A stretch of 64,000 nucleotides of DNA from Bog-473 sp963840435 (GCA_963840435.1 CAWIYY010000006.1:62001-126000), one strand, 5' to 3'; numbered from the stretch's first letter, positions 1 through 8,649 are shown. Numbers and translations are program-made. The notes: a model not told the origin generated them from the sequence alone.

Positions 1-2
1 GG

Positions 3-254
3 CCGCCCGTAACTCGAGCGGGTTTTGAGCAGGAAGTCTCCGAAGGTTCCTTGTACGTCGGATCGCCGGACACGGTCGCACGGAAGATTGCTCGCACCGT
101 CTCACTGTTGAACGTCGACCGATTCGACATGAAGTACAGCGCCGGCCGGCTCCCGCATGAGCTGTTGATGCAGAACATCGAACTCTACGGAGCAGAGGTC
201 ATGCCTTCGGTTCGCAGACTCCTATCTGAATCGGCGGAGCTAAAGGCGAGTTGA
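3..254 (+). CDS. LLM-class flavin-dependent oxidoreductase, C-terminal fragment (cut by window edge)
   Basis: The reading frame is open from the first bases of the window to TGA at 252-254, so this is the 3' end of a gene that starts to the left. The visible 83 residues carry the C-terminal signature of luciferase-like (LLM) F420/FMN monooxygenases: a GSLYVGSPDTVARKIA stretch followed by LDRFD-like, KYSAG and LPHELLMQNIELYG segments and a final amphipathic helix. In the family this part packs on the TIM barrel and closes the flavin pocket. Substrate cannot be inferred from the tail. A TTG at 51 could be mistaken for a start, but the family alignment clearly continues upstream of it. Confidence 0.8.
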   Translation, partial: PPVTRAGFEQEVSEGSLYVGSPDTVARKIARTVSLLNVDRFDMKYSAGRLPHELLMQNIELYGAEVMPSVRRLLSESAELKAS

Positions 255-451
255 GCATCCGGCGGGTGAGCCGCTCCGAACGCCGCCGCTCCATTTTTGA
301 TGGCCGGCTGGCGAAGTCCGATTCCTTGGGTTCGAAGGGGCGGTTTGTTTTCCAGAACTGAGCAGAGAGCACGGCCAGACTCGGTGATGGCAATGACGCT
401 GACGAACTGGGTTCGGTCGCAAGTGAGGCAGAATCAAGGCTTGCGATAGTT

Positions 452-478
452 CCGTGGGATCCCACGAAAATCCCACGG
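452..478. repeat. Inverted repeat, 9-bp perfect arms, upstream of the tRNA-Met-like fragment
   Basis: CCGTGGGAT at 452-460 pairs with ATCCCACGG at 470-478 around a 9-nt loop. A nested palindrome GTGGGATCCCAC occupies 455-466. It lies in the otherwise gene-free stretch 255-741, about 120 bp before the tRNA 3'-half. No poly-T follows, so it is not a canonical terminator. A recombinase or regulator site is possible but unproven. Confidence 0.5.
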
Positions 479-563
479 ATTCAACTTTGATGTCCAAGGC
501 CTCGCGGTTGGCTGCCACGCCTCCTTGATTTATCCGCTAGCGACCCAAATCGGGCGGAGGCGG

Positions 564-594
564 TCGTTCCGTCTGGACCGGTTGGACGGAACGA
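564..594. repeat. Inverted repeat, 10-bp perfect arms, abutting the tRNA-Met-like fragment
   Basis: TCGTTCCGTC (564-573) and GACGGAACGA (585-594) form a perfect 10-bp stem with an 11-nt loop. It occupies the place where the 5' half of a tRNA would be. The GGACGGAAC core recurs before the tRNA-Gly-like fragment at 8605, and GACGGAAC recurs before the one at 24845. It may be a recombinase arm site of the element that left the tRNA fragment. Confidence 0.5.
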
Positions 595-598
595 ATAG

Positions 599-640
599 GT
601 CATGACCCGAAGGTCGGAGGTTCAAATCCTCCCCCCGCCA
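599..640 (+). other. tRNA-Met(CAT)-like 3' half, probable attachment-site remnant
   Basis: From a CAT anticodon-like triplet onward the sequence matches the 3' part of a tRNA: variable region AAGGTC, a perfect T stem GGAGG/CCTCC (616-620, 628-632) around TTCAAAT, acceptor strand CCCCGCC (633-639) and discriminator A. No matching D arm or anticodon 5' strand precedes it, so it is not a complete gene. Such truncated tRNA ends typically arise when an element integrates into a tRNA gene and a 3' copy is displaced. A hairpin terminator follows at 661. Confidence 0.7.
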
Positions 641-660
641 CTCAGCAATTGGCAGGTTCC

Positions 661-690
661 GGCCGATCCGAGAGGGTCGGCCTTTCTGTT
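661..690 (+). terminator. Rho-independent terminator after tRNA-Met-like fragment
   Basis: GGCCGATCC (661-669) pairs with GGGTCGGCC (674-682), one G-T wobble, tetraloop GAGA, followed by TTTCTGTT. Its place 20 bp after the tRNA 3' half suggests that it originally ended a tRNA transcript. It also lies beyond the stop of the minus-strand MBL gene at 742. Confidence 0.75.
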
Positions 691-741
691 GCCCGGTCCG
701 GTACCCGCGATGGATCCAACAGACCGTCATTTCCGCCGCTG

Positions 742-1857
742 TCACGCCCGATACGAAATGACACCGTACTCTTCACGTGATCTGACTTGTCCGAGGACTC
801 GGAGACGTTCGAGGTGGGCGTAGGTCTCAGCCTCAGCCATGGAACCCCACGACCGGGGAGCGAACAGTTGGTGGGAGAGGTCTGCGACACTGGTCCACGC
901 AGGAACCTCGCAAAACTGCAGCAGCTGCTCGAGTCGGTCCTGGTGATGGACCTTGATCTCCGCAGTGCGGCCCGCAAGGTTGCTGAAGGGCTGGCCGTGG
1001 GCCGGGAGCACGGTCTCGACGTGGGGAAGTGCGGCCAGGCGATCAAGCGACTCGAGATACTGAGCCAGTGGGTCATTCGGGATGATGCCCGAAATGTGTG
1101 GAGTGATCGTCGGCAACACCTGGTCGCCCGAGAGGAGTACTCCGCCCTCTTCGTCGTAGAGGCAAAGGTGATCGTCGGTATGTCCAGGGGTAAAAAGGCC
1201 GACCCACTCCCTGCCACCCAGGCTCAAGTGGTCCTGATCGGCCACACGCTGTGACGGACGAGGCGCCTTGAACCACCGATCGAACTCATCCCGGTTGGCC
1301 AGAAGCTGGGCCCGCTCTTTGGGGGGCGGGCCGAGGGTCGACCCGCCCCACGGCGACGGATGATCGAAGTTCAGCCTCGGGACGGGATTGTCGCGGGCGT
1401 CGATATCGTCGGCGGCCTGCAATTCACGATCGTCCAGGTCGGCCACATCGAAGAACGTACGGAATCGGTCCGACGCCACGATCTTGGCCCCGCTCTCCTG
1501 CGCCAGCAGGCCTGCGCCACCGAAATGATCCGGGTGCGAGTGAGTGATCACAACTGTATGCACCCGGTGCAGTGGGATACCGGCATCGTCCATCCGCGCC
1601 ACCAAGGCAGTCCACGATGCTTCCCCCGGGAGCCCAGGGTCGACCAGAGCAAAACCGCCGTCATCTTCAAGTGCGTACGTATTGACGTGTCCGAGGCCGG
1701 TGAAATCGATCGGGAGTTGCAGGCGCAAGATGCCAGGTACGACTTCCGCGATCTCTGGCGAGGCGTCCTCCTGCTCTTGCTTCTTCATGCGGGGTGCCGT
1801 TGGGCGACCGTTCTCTGCGTCTGACGACATTTCACTTTTGGGAGAGGGAGAACTCAC
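742..1857 (-). CDS. MBL-fold metallo-hydrolase
   Basis: This is a 371-residue cytoplasmic metallo-beta-lactamase-fold hydrolase. The signature THSHPDHFGG lies at residues 105-114 (dinuclear metal ligands His106, His108, Asp110, His111), followed by FTPGHTDDH and LLSGDQVLP, which supply the third-His and bridging-Asp positions, and a C-terminal HGQP. The roughly 90 C-terminal residues (EIKVHHQDRLEQLL onward) look like the winged-helix tail seen in LACTB2-type MBL proteins that hydrolyse thioesters or nucleic acids. The GTG at 1857 gives the longest frame; ATGs at codons 10 and 24 are alternatives, and none has a clear ribosome site. It faces the decayed amidohydrolase divergently. The substrate is unknown. 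Confidence 0.85.
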   Translation of the reverse strand: MSSPSPKSEMSSDAENGRPTAPRMKKQEQEDASPEIAEVVPGILRLQLPIDFTGLGHVNTYALEDDGGFALVDPGLPGEASWTALVARMDDAGIPLHRVHTVVITHSHPDHFGGAGLLAQESGAKIVASDRFRTFFDVADLDDRELQAADDIDARDNPVPRLNFDHPSPWGGSTLGPPPKERAQLLANRDEFDRWFKAPRPSQRVADQDHLSLGGREWVGLFTPGHTDDHLCLYDEEGGVLLSGDQVLPTITPHISGIIPNDPLAQYLESLDRLAALPHVETVLPAHGQPFSNLAGRTAEIKVHHQDRLEQLLQFCEVPAWTSVADLSHQLFAPRSWGSMAEAETYAHLERLRVLGQVRSREEYGVISYRA

Positions 1858-1930
1858 TCAATCAAATTAACGGAATGCAGACCTGGAAGATGACCGGCTG
1901 CGCGACCTGACGAGCGATGGCCTCGCCGCC

Positions 1931-2971
1931 GTGCTCAGCGACGCCATCGCCAAGTCCGAAGCCGCGGCATTCGGACATCGAGGTGGCCAAACTCGCCGAG
2001 GAACGTCTCTTGCGGGACAAGGGATGGCACGCCATGGCGCCTTCGATCCGGCAGAGCGGAGCCGAGTACTGGACCTCCTCGGCGTCGAGGGTCAGCTCGT
2101 CTTCGCCACATTCGCCACAGCGAGGTTTGCTGGCAGGGACGAGGACCGCCTGTATGCCGGCAGTTCGGCTCAGAACAAGGCGATGGCAAATTTCTGCTCT
2201 CAGGATGAGCGACTGCTGCCTGTGGCGTTCGTCCCGCTGGTCGACCCTGATCGCGCCACGGCGCTGGCGGTTGAAGCGGTGGATTCGGGCTGCGCGGCGG
2301 TGATGGTGCCCTCGACGGCCGCTGGCAGCCTTAGTCCGACCCATCCAGACCTCGACGGCTTCTGGGACGTGCTCAGCGAAACAGAAGTGCCGTTCGTGCT
2401 GCATGTCGGGGGAGGTGGGAGGCTCCTCGATCCCGCCTTTCACAACAACGCGATGCCAGTTCCAGACCACCTGGGAGGTGGTGAGAATGTCCGGTCGAAG
2501 GACTTTCTGGCCATCCCTCACTCTCCAGAGGTGTTCCTCGGGGCGCTGATCTATGACGGTCTCTTCGACCGCTTCCCGAAGTTGCGTGGTGGCTGCATCG
2601 AGCAGGGGGCGAGTTGGGTCGTGTCATGGATGCGCTACCTCGACTACGGGATTCGGGCGTTTCGCCGCACGGAAGAGCCGCTTCGGAAACTTGAGTTGGC
2701 GCCCTCGGACTACGTGCGCCGGCATCTCAAGTTCACGCCCTACCCGGGAGAACCCGTGGATTGGATGATCGAGTAATCCGGTGCCGAGCTCTTCATGTTC
2801 TCGACCGACTTTCCGCATCCCGAAGGTGGCAGGGATCCGTTGCAGAAGTTCGACGATGCGCTCGCCGATTGCAGCGAGGTGGATCGTTCAAAGTTCTTCT
2901 ACGACAATATGAACTTGTCCACGGGACACACGCTGCCTGATCCTCGGACGCTCCACCCTCGAGCCTCTTGA
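1931..2971 (+). pseudogene. Amidohydrolase-2 family protein, degraded
   Basis: The frame from 1931 to TAA at 2774 encodes about 280 residues of an amidohydrolase_2 TIM barrel (LRGGCIEQGASWVVSWM, and LHVGGGGR). The family's next segment, including the STDFPHPEGGRDP metal/active-site motif, continues in the same frame after the TAA until TGA at 2969-2971, so the TAA looks like a CAA-to-TAA nonsense change. At the 5' end the expected peptide DIEVAKLAEERLLRDKGWHAM is in a different frame (1974-2036) from the following GAFDPAERSRVLDLLG, which indicates a frameshift near 2035. The N-terminal HxH region is also missing. Three independent lesions make this a pseudogene; a sequencing error could explain one of them, not all. 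Confidence 0.8.
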
Positions 2972-3362
2972 CCGAAGGCCACGAGACGGTCGAGAAGATC
3001 GGAGCCGACGAAGGAGAAGCGCTGTTCCTCGCGCACGACATGGTCTCCGAGGAACACTGGCAACGCATACTCGAAGAGGCAGACGTGACGCGCACGCCCT
3101 CGATCGCGATAAAGGGCGCGACAGGCCTCTGGCGGGATCACGGTGAAGGCTCCCGAAGTGTCGGGCCCCACGATTTCTATCGGCCTCGCCATTTTGGTGC
3201 GAAATGGAGCCTCTTCGGATTTCTGAGGAGAGGGCGTGAGCGTGTTGGCCAGCCGTCGCTGACAACTCGCGCCCAACTTGTCGTTGTGTCGCTCAGGCCC
3301 CGGCGTCTCGCGCCCGAAGGGACTGCAAGTGGTCGCGCCGCGGCGCCACGAAGGGGGGAATC
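2972..3362. other. Stretch without an assignable gene (391 bp)
   Basis: Open frames exist on both strands here (for example minus-strand 2899-3276), but none shows a recognisable domain, a convincing ribosome site or a conserved motif. It may be further decayed coding sequence behind the broken amidohydrolase. Confidence 0.5.
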
Positions 3363-3995
3363 GTGGCAGAGCGGGCAGTATTGCATCCGTGCCAACCAGT
3401 CCGCGCGGGCACGCTGTGGTTCGCTGGGGTGTGCCTGGTCACGGCCCTCTGTTTGGTTGTGTTCGACGGCATCGGGACCGGGGTCGGCGCCTCCGCAGTG
3501 ATGAACTCAGGGAGCGATCATCGTGTGGGACACGCTCATGGCGCGCTCGTCTCAACGATCCACCTGGTCAGCTCACACTCCTTGGGGACTGACGACGTTC
3601 CGCCGCGGACGAAGCCCGATAATCTTGTGGCGGCGTCTTCTCCGGTTCCCGCGCCACCGGTCAGTCCAGTTTCAGCACTGCCCGCATCAGCAACACCGTC
3701 ATTCTCAGTCCCCGCAGCCTTGCCTGCCCGCGGAGACGCCACTGAGTACGGTTGCGAAGCTGCTCTCTCGTACCTTGCGACCTATTCGGCACCCGGTTTC
3801 ACTTTCGAGTGCCCGGGAACCGCACTGGGTCACCAGGCAATGACGTGCATTGATGAGCCAGGCGTCTGTGACAACGAGCATCTCATCGCCATCGCGGACC
3901 CCTGTCCGGCGGCGTATATGAACGAGGCTTCGAATTCGTGGGTCCTGACGGGTGCTTCGGTTGCTCCGATTGATCCATACGGATCCTGCTCGTGA
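3363..3995 (+). CDS. Secreted or membrane-anchored protein with C-terminal Cys-containing domain, unknown function
   Basis: GTG start at 3363 is preceded by AAGGGGGG. Residues about 17-38 form one hydrophobic segment (signal anchor). Then comes a low-complexity Pro/Ala/Ser/Val linker (residues about 85-125) and a compact domain of about 80 residues with Cys in YGCEAALSYLA, FECPG, MTCIDEPGVC, DPCPAAYMNEASNSW and a terminal CS. The even spread of Cys suggests disulfides outside the membrane. I recognise the domain only as a type seen in actinobacterial secreted proteins; no enzyme motif is visible. It stands alone between the decayed amidohydrolase and the ABC operon on the other strand. Confidence 0.7.
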   Translation: MAERAVLHPCQPVRAGTLWFAGVCLVTALCLVVFDGIGTGVGASAVMNSGSDHRVGHAHGALVSTIHLVSSHSLGTDDVPPRTKPDNLVAASSPVPAPPVSPVSALPASATPSFSVPAALPARGDATEYGCEAALSYLATYSAPGFTFECPGTALGHQAMTCIDEPGVCDNEHLIAIADPCPAAYMNEASNSWVLTGASVAPIDPYGSCS

Positions 3996-4195
3996 TGGCC
4001 GGCGATGCGTAACCGTTGAGCGCGAACTTTTTGCGCGAGGAGAGGCCCGCATCACGCCTGAAGGCCTGGCAACTTGCATTCCCTAGGCACAGCGGCTCCT
4101 GGCCGGCGAACGCGCGATCAATTGCACAGGCCGACGCCGGCCGCGGCCGTCCCCGTCGAGTGTTTGTCGAGCCGCTGGCGGTCGGGTCACATGGT

Positions 4196-5260
4196 TCAGA
4201 CCACCCGACGGCGGACCAGCCATACGGTTACGGCGATGAGCAGCAATGAGAGCGCGAGCAGCCAGCCGCCCTCGATCCACTGGAACGGCCAGAACCGGCT
4301 AGCCGGCTGGTAGTTGGTCAGCTGGGTGTAGCCGTGTCGGGCGAAGCACTGGTAGAGCGATACGGGCGCCGACTTGCCGCCTCCCGTTGGTCGACTGGCG
4401 CAGGCTTGGATGAGGTTCGGGGGAGCGTCCATCCAGCTGTGGAACTCGAACCTGCCGCCCTTGGTCCACCACTGGCTCACCACAAAGGCGGAACCAGGCC
4501 CGTTCGCCGAACCAACTCCGTTCAGTGTCCTGGTGACCAGCGGCGCCAGGTAGTGCGGGCGTAGGAAGTTCCCAGCCGCCAGGGCGAGGCCCATATAGCC
4601 GGCCAGGGTGGCGACGATCGCGGGGACGACCCGGCGAATGAGGAAACCGGCCAGGCCGCCGATCGCGAAGGCAACCAGCGCCCAGGAGGCGAACGAGACG
4701 CCACGTAGGTCGAAGAGGCCGGGAGCGAGCGGGGACGCCTCGGAAAGAGAAAGGGAGGGGTAGCCCGTAGCGAAGTACGGCTGGTAGTACCACGAGAACA
4801 GCACACTGACGGCACCGGCCGCGACGCTCACTATGACCCCAAGGGCAATCAGCTTGGCGAGCGTCCAGCGCCATCGCCCGAAGCTCTGGGTCCAGGCGTA
4901 GCGGAAGGTGCCGGTTTCCAGCTCTCGGGCCAATATGGGTGCTCCGATGAACGCCCCGATCAGCGCTGGCACTATCTGCAACACGTAGCCACCAATCAGA
5001 ACATGGTTCATGTTGTTGAAGTTGGTGATTAGGTCAGCGCAGGCCGGTGAGCTCGGGATGCAGGAGGTCGCGGCGACGTAGGCGTGGTGCAGCTGAAGGC
5101 CGACAATCCATACATACACCGAGATCACGCCAAGAAAAACGGCGATGCCGGCCAGTGCCACGCGGTGCTGCCGCCACGTGACCCAGGCCATCCGCCGCCA
5201 AGGCACGGACCGCAGGCCAGAGTCCTTTTTCAGACGGGCGGGCAGCGTAAGTGTGGTCAT
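4196..5260 (-). CDS. ABC transporter permease subunit
   Basis: A 354-residue integral membrane protein with about six hydrophobic segments: AGIAVFLGVISVYVWIVGL near residues 30-50, a pair around 90-120, one in VIVSVAAGAVSVLFSWY, two around ALVAFAIGGLAG and PAIVATLAGYMGLALAAG, and the last at LLALSLLLIAVTVWLV before a basic RRR tail. A large extracytoplasmic loop lies between segments 5 and 6. ATG at 5258-5260 has GGAGGTGA eight bases upstream. It starts 4 bp after the stop of the ATPase gene, so the two are co-transcribed and form an ABC-2-like exporter. The substrate is unknown; export of an antimicrobial or lipid would fit a two-component-controlled pair. Confidence 0.85.
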   Translation of the reverse strand: MTTLTLPARLKKDSGLRSVPWRRMAWVTWRQHRVALAGIAVFLGVISVYVWIVGLQLHHAYVAATSCIPSSPACADLITNFNNMNHVLIGGYVLQIVPALIGAFIGAPILARELETGTFRYAWTQSFGRWRWTLAKLIALGVIVSVAAGAVSVLFSWYYQPYFATGYPSLSLSEASPLAPGLFDLRGVSFASWALVAFAIGGLAGFLIRRVVPAIVATLAGYMGLALAAGNFLRPHYLAPLVTRTLNGVGSANGPGSAFVVSQWWTKGGRFEFHSWMDAPPNLIQACASRPTGGGKSAPVSLYQCFARHGYTQLTNYQPASRFWPFQWIEGGWLLALSLLLIAVTVWLVRRRVV

Positions 5261-5264
5261 CTCG

Positions 5265-6173
5265 TCACCTCCGACGGTTCGCGTTCGGGCCGCTCGCCCG
5301 GCCACGCAGCGCTGCCGCGCCGGGGTCGCGCAAGTAGGAAAGGGCAAGTTCTTCCAAGCCGACCGGGTGCATCTCCCAACCCGACGGCACTGGGTCGGTG
5401 CATCCGTTCGCCTTGACCAACAGGTGAGCCCGCCCAGCCTCAAACCACGCTTGAACAACGTCTGGTCGTTCGGTGAACCGTTCTCCTTGGGCGGCCGGTC
5501 CGGTCATCATGCAATGGCAGGCGAGCAAGTCGTCGACGTCACCCGCCACCTGCACCCGGCCCCGCGAGACCAAGATGAGGTAGTTGGCGACCCGTTCGAG
5601 CTCGGCGAGGACGTGCGAGGACAGCACCACCGACACGCCCTCGTCAGCGATGGCGCTCATCACCGTGGCCATGAAACCGTGGCGGGCCAGAGGGTCGAGC
5701 ATCGCCATCGGCTCGTCGAGCACGAGGAGCCGCGGCCGCCGTGCCAGCGCCAGGCTCAACGCGAGCTGTGCTTGTTGGCCACCGGACAGCTTGCCGGCCT
5801 TGCGTTTCAACGGGATGTCCAGCTCGCCCAGCCGGGCTTCGGCATAGCCCCGGTCGAAGTTCCGGTTCAGGTTGCGGGTCAGGTGCACCATGTCGGTGAC
5901 GGACAGGTTCTGATACAGCGGTGCATCCTGGGCAACGAACGCGATGCCGCCGAGCGCGGCCGGCGACCCGGCCCGTCTACCGCCAAGGACTGAGACTGCA
6001 CCCGCGCTCGGGTCCGTGAGGCCGACCGCCAAGTTCAACAGGGTCGTCTTGCCTGCGCCGTTCGGTCCGACGAGCGCGACCACCTGCCCATCTGGGATGG
6101 CCAACGTGCACTCGCGCAGGGCCCACGTGCTGCCGTAGCGCTTGCCTAGTTCGCTGGCCTCAATGACGTTCAA
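5265..6173 (-). CDS. ABC transporter ATP-binding protein
   Basis: A 302-residue ABC ATPase. Walker A is GPNGAGKTT (residues about 33-41), Q-loop around AFVAQDAPLYQ, signature LSGGQQAQLAL, Walker B LLVLDEPMAMLDP and a switch-region His in SSHVLAEL. The C-terminal roughly 80 residues are a variable extension typical of ABC-2 exporters. I place the start at TTG 6173 because AAAGGAGG lies 8 bp upstream and the next residues begin the first ABC strand. It is the first gene of the operon with the permease and is divergent from the response regulator, with the putative operator between them. Confidence 0.88.
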   Translation of the reverse strand: MNVIEASELGKRYGSTWALRECTLAIPDGQVVALVGPNGAGKTTLLNLAVGLTDPSAGAVSVLGGRRAGSPAALGGIAFVAQDAPLYQNLSVTDMVHLTRNLNRNFDRGYAEARLGELDIPLKRKAGKLSGGQQAQLALSLALARRPRLLVLDEPMAMLDPLARHGFMATVMSAIADEGVSVVLSSHVLAELERVANYLILVSRGRVQVAGDVDDLLACHCMMTGPAAQGERFTERPDVVQAWFEAGRAHLLVKANGCTDPVPSGWEMHPVGLEELALSYLRDPGAAALRGRASGPNANRRR

Positions 6174-6384
6174 GCGACACCCCTCCTTTCGCTGCTTGCG
6201 GCGCACGGCGATCACGTGGGATGCCGCTGCGCTCACGAAAATCCTGCGGTCCGCTGGACAAGAGCGCCACGGTCCCGCCCTCGTCTGCGGCACGACCGCG
6301 CCTTGATCGTTCGATGGGCTTCGGTCGCTTCGTCAGATGAGGCCATCTGTTGGGGCTGTTCATACGTGGAGGGTACGAAAGGCC

Positions 6385-6468
6385 CGATAACACTGCGATA
6401 ACACCGCCGCCCTGGAACGGGGAACGAACACCCCTCCTGCGCCAAGGGGTGTTATCGCTTTGTTATCG
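6385..6468. promoter_or_regulatory. Symmetric pair of 11-bp-spaced heptamer repeats: putative OmpR/PhoB-family operator
   Basis: CGATAAC occurs at 6385-6391 and 6396-6402, exactly 11 bp apart. Its complement GTTATCG occurs at 6451-6457 and 6462-6468, again 11 bp apart. Two heptamers one helical turn apart are the classic tandem binding site of an OmpR/PhoB-type dimer. The two sites face outward toward the ABC operon (minus) and the two-component genes (plus). That the neighbouring regulator binds here is inference. Confidence 0.75.
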
Positions 6469-6481
6469 GCGGTGAGCCACC

Positions 6482-7144
6482 ATGGAGCCCATGAGGGTGC
6501 TGGTCGTCGAGGACAACTCGGTCGTGGCGGACGCGGTAGCCGAGGGGTTGCGTGATCAGGGCATGGCGGTCGATGTCGCCTACGACGGGTCCACGGGGCT
6601 GCACAAGGCGACCGTAAACTCCTATGACGTCATAGTTCTCGACCGGGATCTTCCTCGACTCCACGGCGACGCCATCTGCCGACAGATCGTGGACTCGCCA
6701 AGTACCGGCCGCATCCTGATGCTCACCGCCGCCGCCCTGGTCGGGGACCGCGTGGAAGGGCTGAACCTGGGCGCCGACGACTATCTGGCCAAACCGTTCG
6801 ACTTCTCTGAGCTGGTCGCCAGAGTGGGGGCACTGGCCCGCCGTAGCCCCTCCACTCCGCCGGTCCTCACTCGCGGCGATCTGATCGTCGATCGGGCCCG
6901 CCGGGCCGTCACCAGAGCCGGCCGGCCCGTACCTCTGTCCCGAAAGGAGCTCGGGATACTCGAGGTGCTCGTGTCAGCGGATGGGACGGCAGTGACAGCG
7001 GAGCAGCTCCTCGAACAGGTCTGGGACGAGCACGCCGATCCGTTCACCAACGCCGTAGCGGTCACCGTCCTGCGGCTGCGGCGGAAGCTCGGCGAGCCGC
7101 CGCTGATCGAAACGGTCATAGGCGGCGGATACCGGATCGCCTAG
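6482..7144 (+). CDS. OmpR/PhoB-family response regulator
   Basis: A 220-residue regulator with an N-terminal receiver domain: acidic pair Glu10-Asp11, phospho-acceptor Asp54 (IVLDRDLP), Thr82 and Lys104 (YLAKPF). A winged-helix DNA-binding domain follows (residues about 125-218) with LSRKELGILEVL, the recognition region NAVAVTVLRLRRKLG and the final hairpin ETVIGGGYRIA. ATG at 6482 opens the frame; a second ATG at 6491 sits right before RVLVVED and could also serve. The kinase gene begins 3 bp after the stop, so they are one operon. It probably regulates both itself and the divergent ABC exporter through the repeats at 6385-6468. Confidence 0.92.
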   Translation: MEPMRVLVVEDNSVVADAVAEGLRDQGMAVDVAYDGSTGLHKATVNSYDVIVLDRDLPRLHGDAICRQIVDSPSTGRILMLTAAALVGDRVEGLNLGADDYLAKPFDFSELVARVGALARRSPSTPPVLTRGDLIVDRARRAVTRAGRPVPLSRKELGILEVLVSADGTAVTAEQLLEQVWDEHADPFTNAVAVTVLRLRRKLGEPPLIETVIGGGYRIA

Positions 7145-7146
7145 AC

Positions 7147-8391
7147 ATGGCACTGATCCGACTGCGACCCTGGATCCTCGCCCGCCGCAGCGTGCGGGCT
7201 CGCATCGCGCTGGCCTGTGCGGGGCTGTTCCTCGTCATCGCCGCAGCGTTCACCGCCGCCATCTACACGGTTGTTGACCGCAGCTTCAGCCCAATCCCTC
7301 CCGCCAGCTCCATACCCGCTGGACTTGTCCGCACCTGCCAGGTGGCCGAGGCAAATGGCACCCTCAAGCGCGAACCAGCTTTGGCAACCCAATGCCAATA
7401 CTTCCTCGGAGCCGCCAATCAGCGCTCCACGGACCTGCACGAATTGCTCGTATGGTCTCTCGGCGGTCTTGTCGTCGCCACCATCGTGGCCGGCATTTCG
7501 GGGTGGGCGATAGGACAGCGGATTCTTCTCCCCCTCCACCGTGTGACTGTCGCTGCCCGGCGAGCGTCCCAAGAGCGCCTCGACGAGCGAATCAACCTCG
7601 GCGGACCTGCCGATGAGCTCAAGGAGCTAGCAGACACCTTCGACGATATGTTGAATCGTCTCGACCTGGCCTTCGCCAGTCAGCGCAGGTTCGTCGCTAA
7701 CGCTTCGCACGAACTGCGGACCCCGTTCACATCGATGCGCACCCTGATCGACGTTGCGATGGCCAAACCAACCAGAACGACCGAACAGTTCGAGGTGCTC
7801 GTCGGTCGCGTACGAAAGGCCCTTGACCAATCGGAAGCGATGATCGACGGCCTCCTCACCTTGGCTCGATCGGACCGAGGCCTGACCGCCTACGAGCTCG
7901 TCGACCTCGAAGCAGCCGCTCAAGACGCAATAGACCAGATCGACTCGCCGTCAAGAAAATCGAACATTGTCATCGACGCAGACCTGTCACCCGGTCCCAC
8001 CCTCGGCGACCGGGTCTTGCTCGAGCGCCTCGTCGCCAACCTGCTCGACAACGCCGTCCACTACAACTTCATCGGTGGATCGGTACGAGTCGTGACGGGC
8101 TCGGACGACGATACCTCGTACATCACGGTCACCAACAGCGGACCGATCGTGCCGAAGTCGGAGGTGGCGTCTTTGTTCGAGCCTTTCACGCGCCTAGAAG
8201 GACGAGTCAATAACGGCCAAGGCGTAGGGCTCGGGCTGTCCATCGTCACTTCGGTCGTCAACGCTCACAGCGGTGATCTCCTCGCCGAAGCCCTTCCCGA
8301 TGGAGGATTGAACATCTCGGTCCGACTTCCGAAGGCAACCGTGGGCACGGCTTCACACGAAGGGGGACCTGACCGTGAAGGAGCGCACTGA
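7147..8391 (+). CDS. Membrane sensor histidine kinase (HAMP-HisKA-HATPase)
   Basis: A 414-residue kinase. Two transmembrane segments (residues about 19-42 and 102-124) flank a short extracytoplasmic sensor of about 55 residues containing two Cys (RTCQVAEAN, TQCQYF). A HAMP domain follows (about 125-178), then the HisKA helix with the phosphorylated His188 in NASHELRTPFTSM, and the ATPase domain with N-box NLLDNAVHYN and G-box GVGLGLSIV. The small loop between the membrane segments suggests sensing of an envelope signal, possibly the exporter's substrate. It is the partner of the response regulator directly upstream. Confidence 0.92.
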   Translation: MALIRLRPWILARRSVRARIALACAGLFLVIAAAFTAAIYTVVDRSFSPIPPASSIPAGLVRTCQVAEANGTLKREPALATQCQYFLGAANQRSTDLHELLVWSLGGLVVATIVAGISGWAIGQRILLPLHRVTVAARRASQERLDERINLGGPADELKELADTFDDMLNRLDLAFASQRRFVANASHELRTPFTSMRTLIDVAMAKPTRTTEQFEVLVGRVRKALDQSEAMIDGLLTLARSDRGLTAYELVDLEAAAQDAIDQIDSPSRKSNIVIDADLSPGPTLGDRVLLERLVANLLDNAVHYNFIGGSVRVVTGSDDDTSYITVTNSGPIVPKSEVASLFEPFTRLEGRVNNGQGVGLGLSIVTSVVNAHSGDLLAEALPDGGLNISVRLPKATVGTASHEGGPDREGAH

Positions 8392-8548
8392 ATCTTCCCA
8401 GCCATCGCGGTTTCCCAAAGGGGGCCGACCATCAGGACTGCCTAGCGCTCCAGCGCTTTCTATTCGTGTCCTCAGCCTGTTCGGCGCCGGAGGTGCTGAG
8501 CACGTGTCCGGGAGTATCAAGGAGACCACGGACCGCAAATCCGTTAGC

Positions 8549-8649
8549 TGTGTGGACGGAACAGCATGACAGGGGAGTGGGTCGACCAAAGAGACGGAAA
8601 ACAGCACTTTGCCAAGGTGAGGGTCGCGGGTTCGAATCCCGTCTTCCGT
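8549..8649 (+). repeat. tRNA-Gly(GCC) 3'-half repeat with upstream arm, copy 1
   Basis: The part 8605-8649 reproduces a tRNA-Gly from the anticodon loop on: TTGCCAAGGTG, T stem GCGGG/CCCGT around TTCGAAT, acceptor strand GTCTTCCG. No D arm or proper 5' acceptor strand precedes it. An arm TGTGTGGACGGAACAGCA ends at 8565, 38-39 bp before the tRNA core, at the same spacing as in copies 2 to 4. I read it as the right end of the element carrying module A. The preceding stretch from 8392 holds no recognisable gene. Confidence 0.75.

Noticed and set aside
2888..3501. Overlapping frames on both strands at about 2900-3500
   Set aside because: No recognisable motif, no good ribosome site on either strand, and mutually exclusive.
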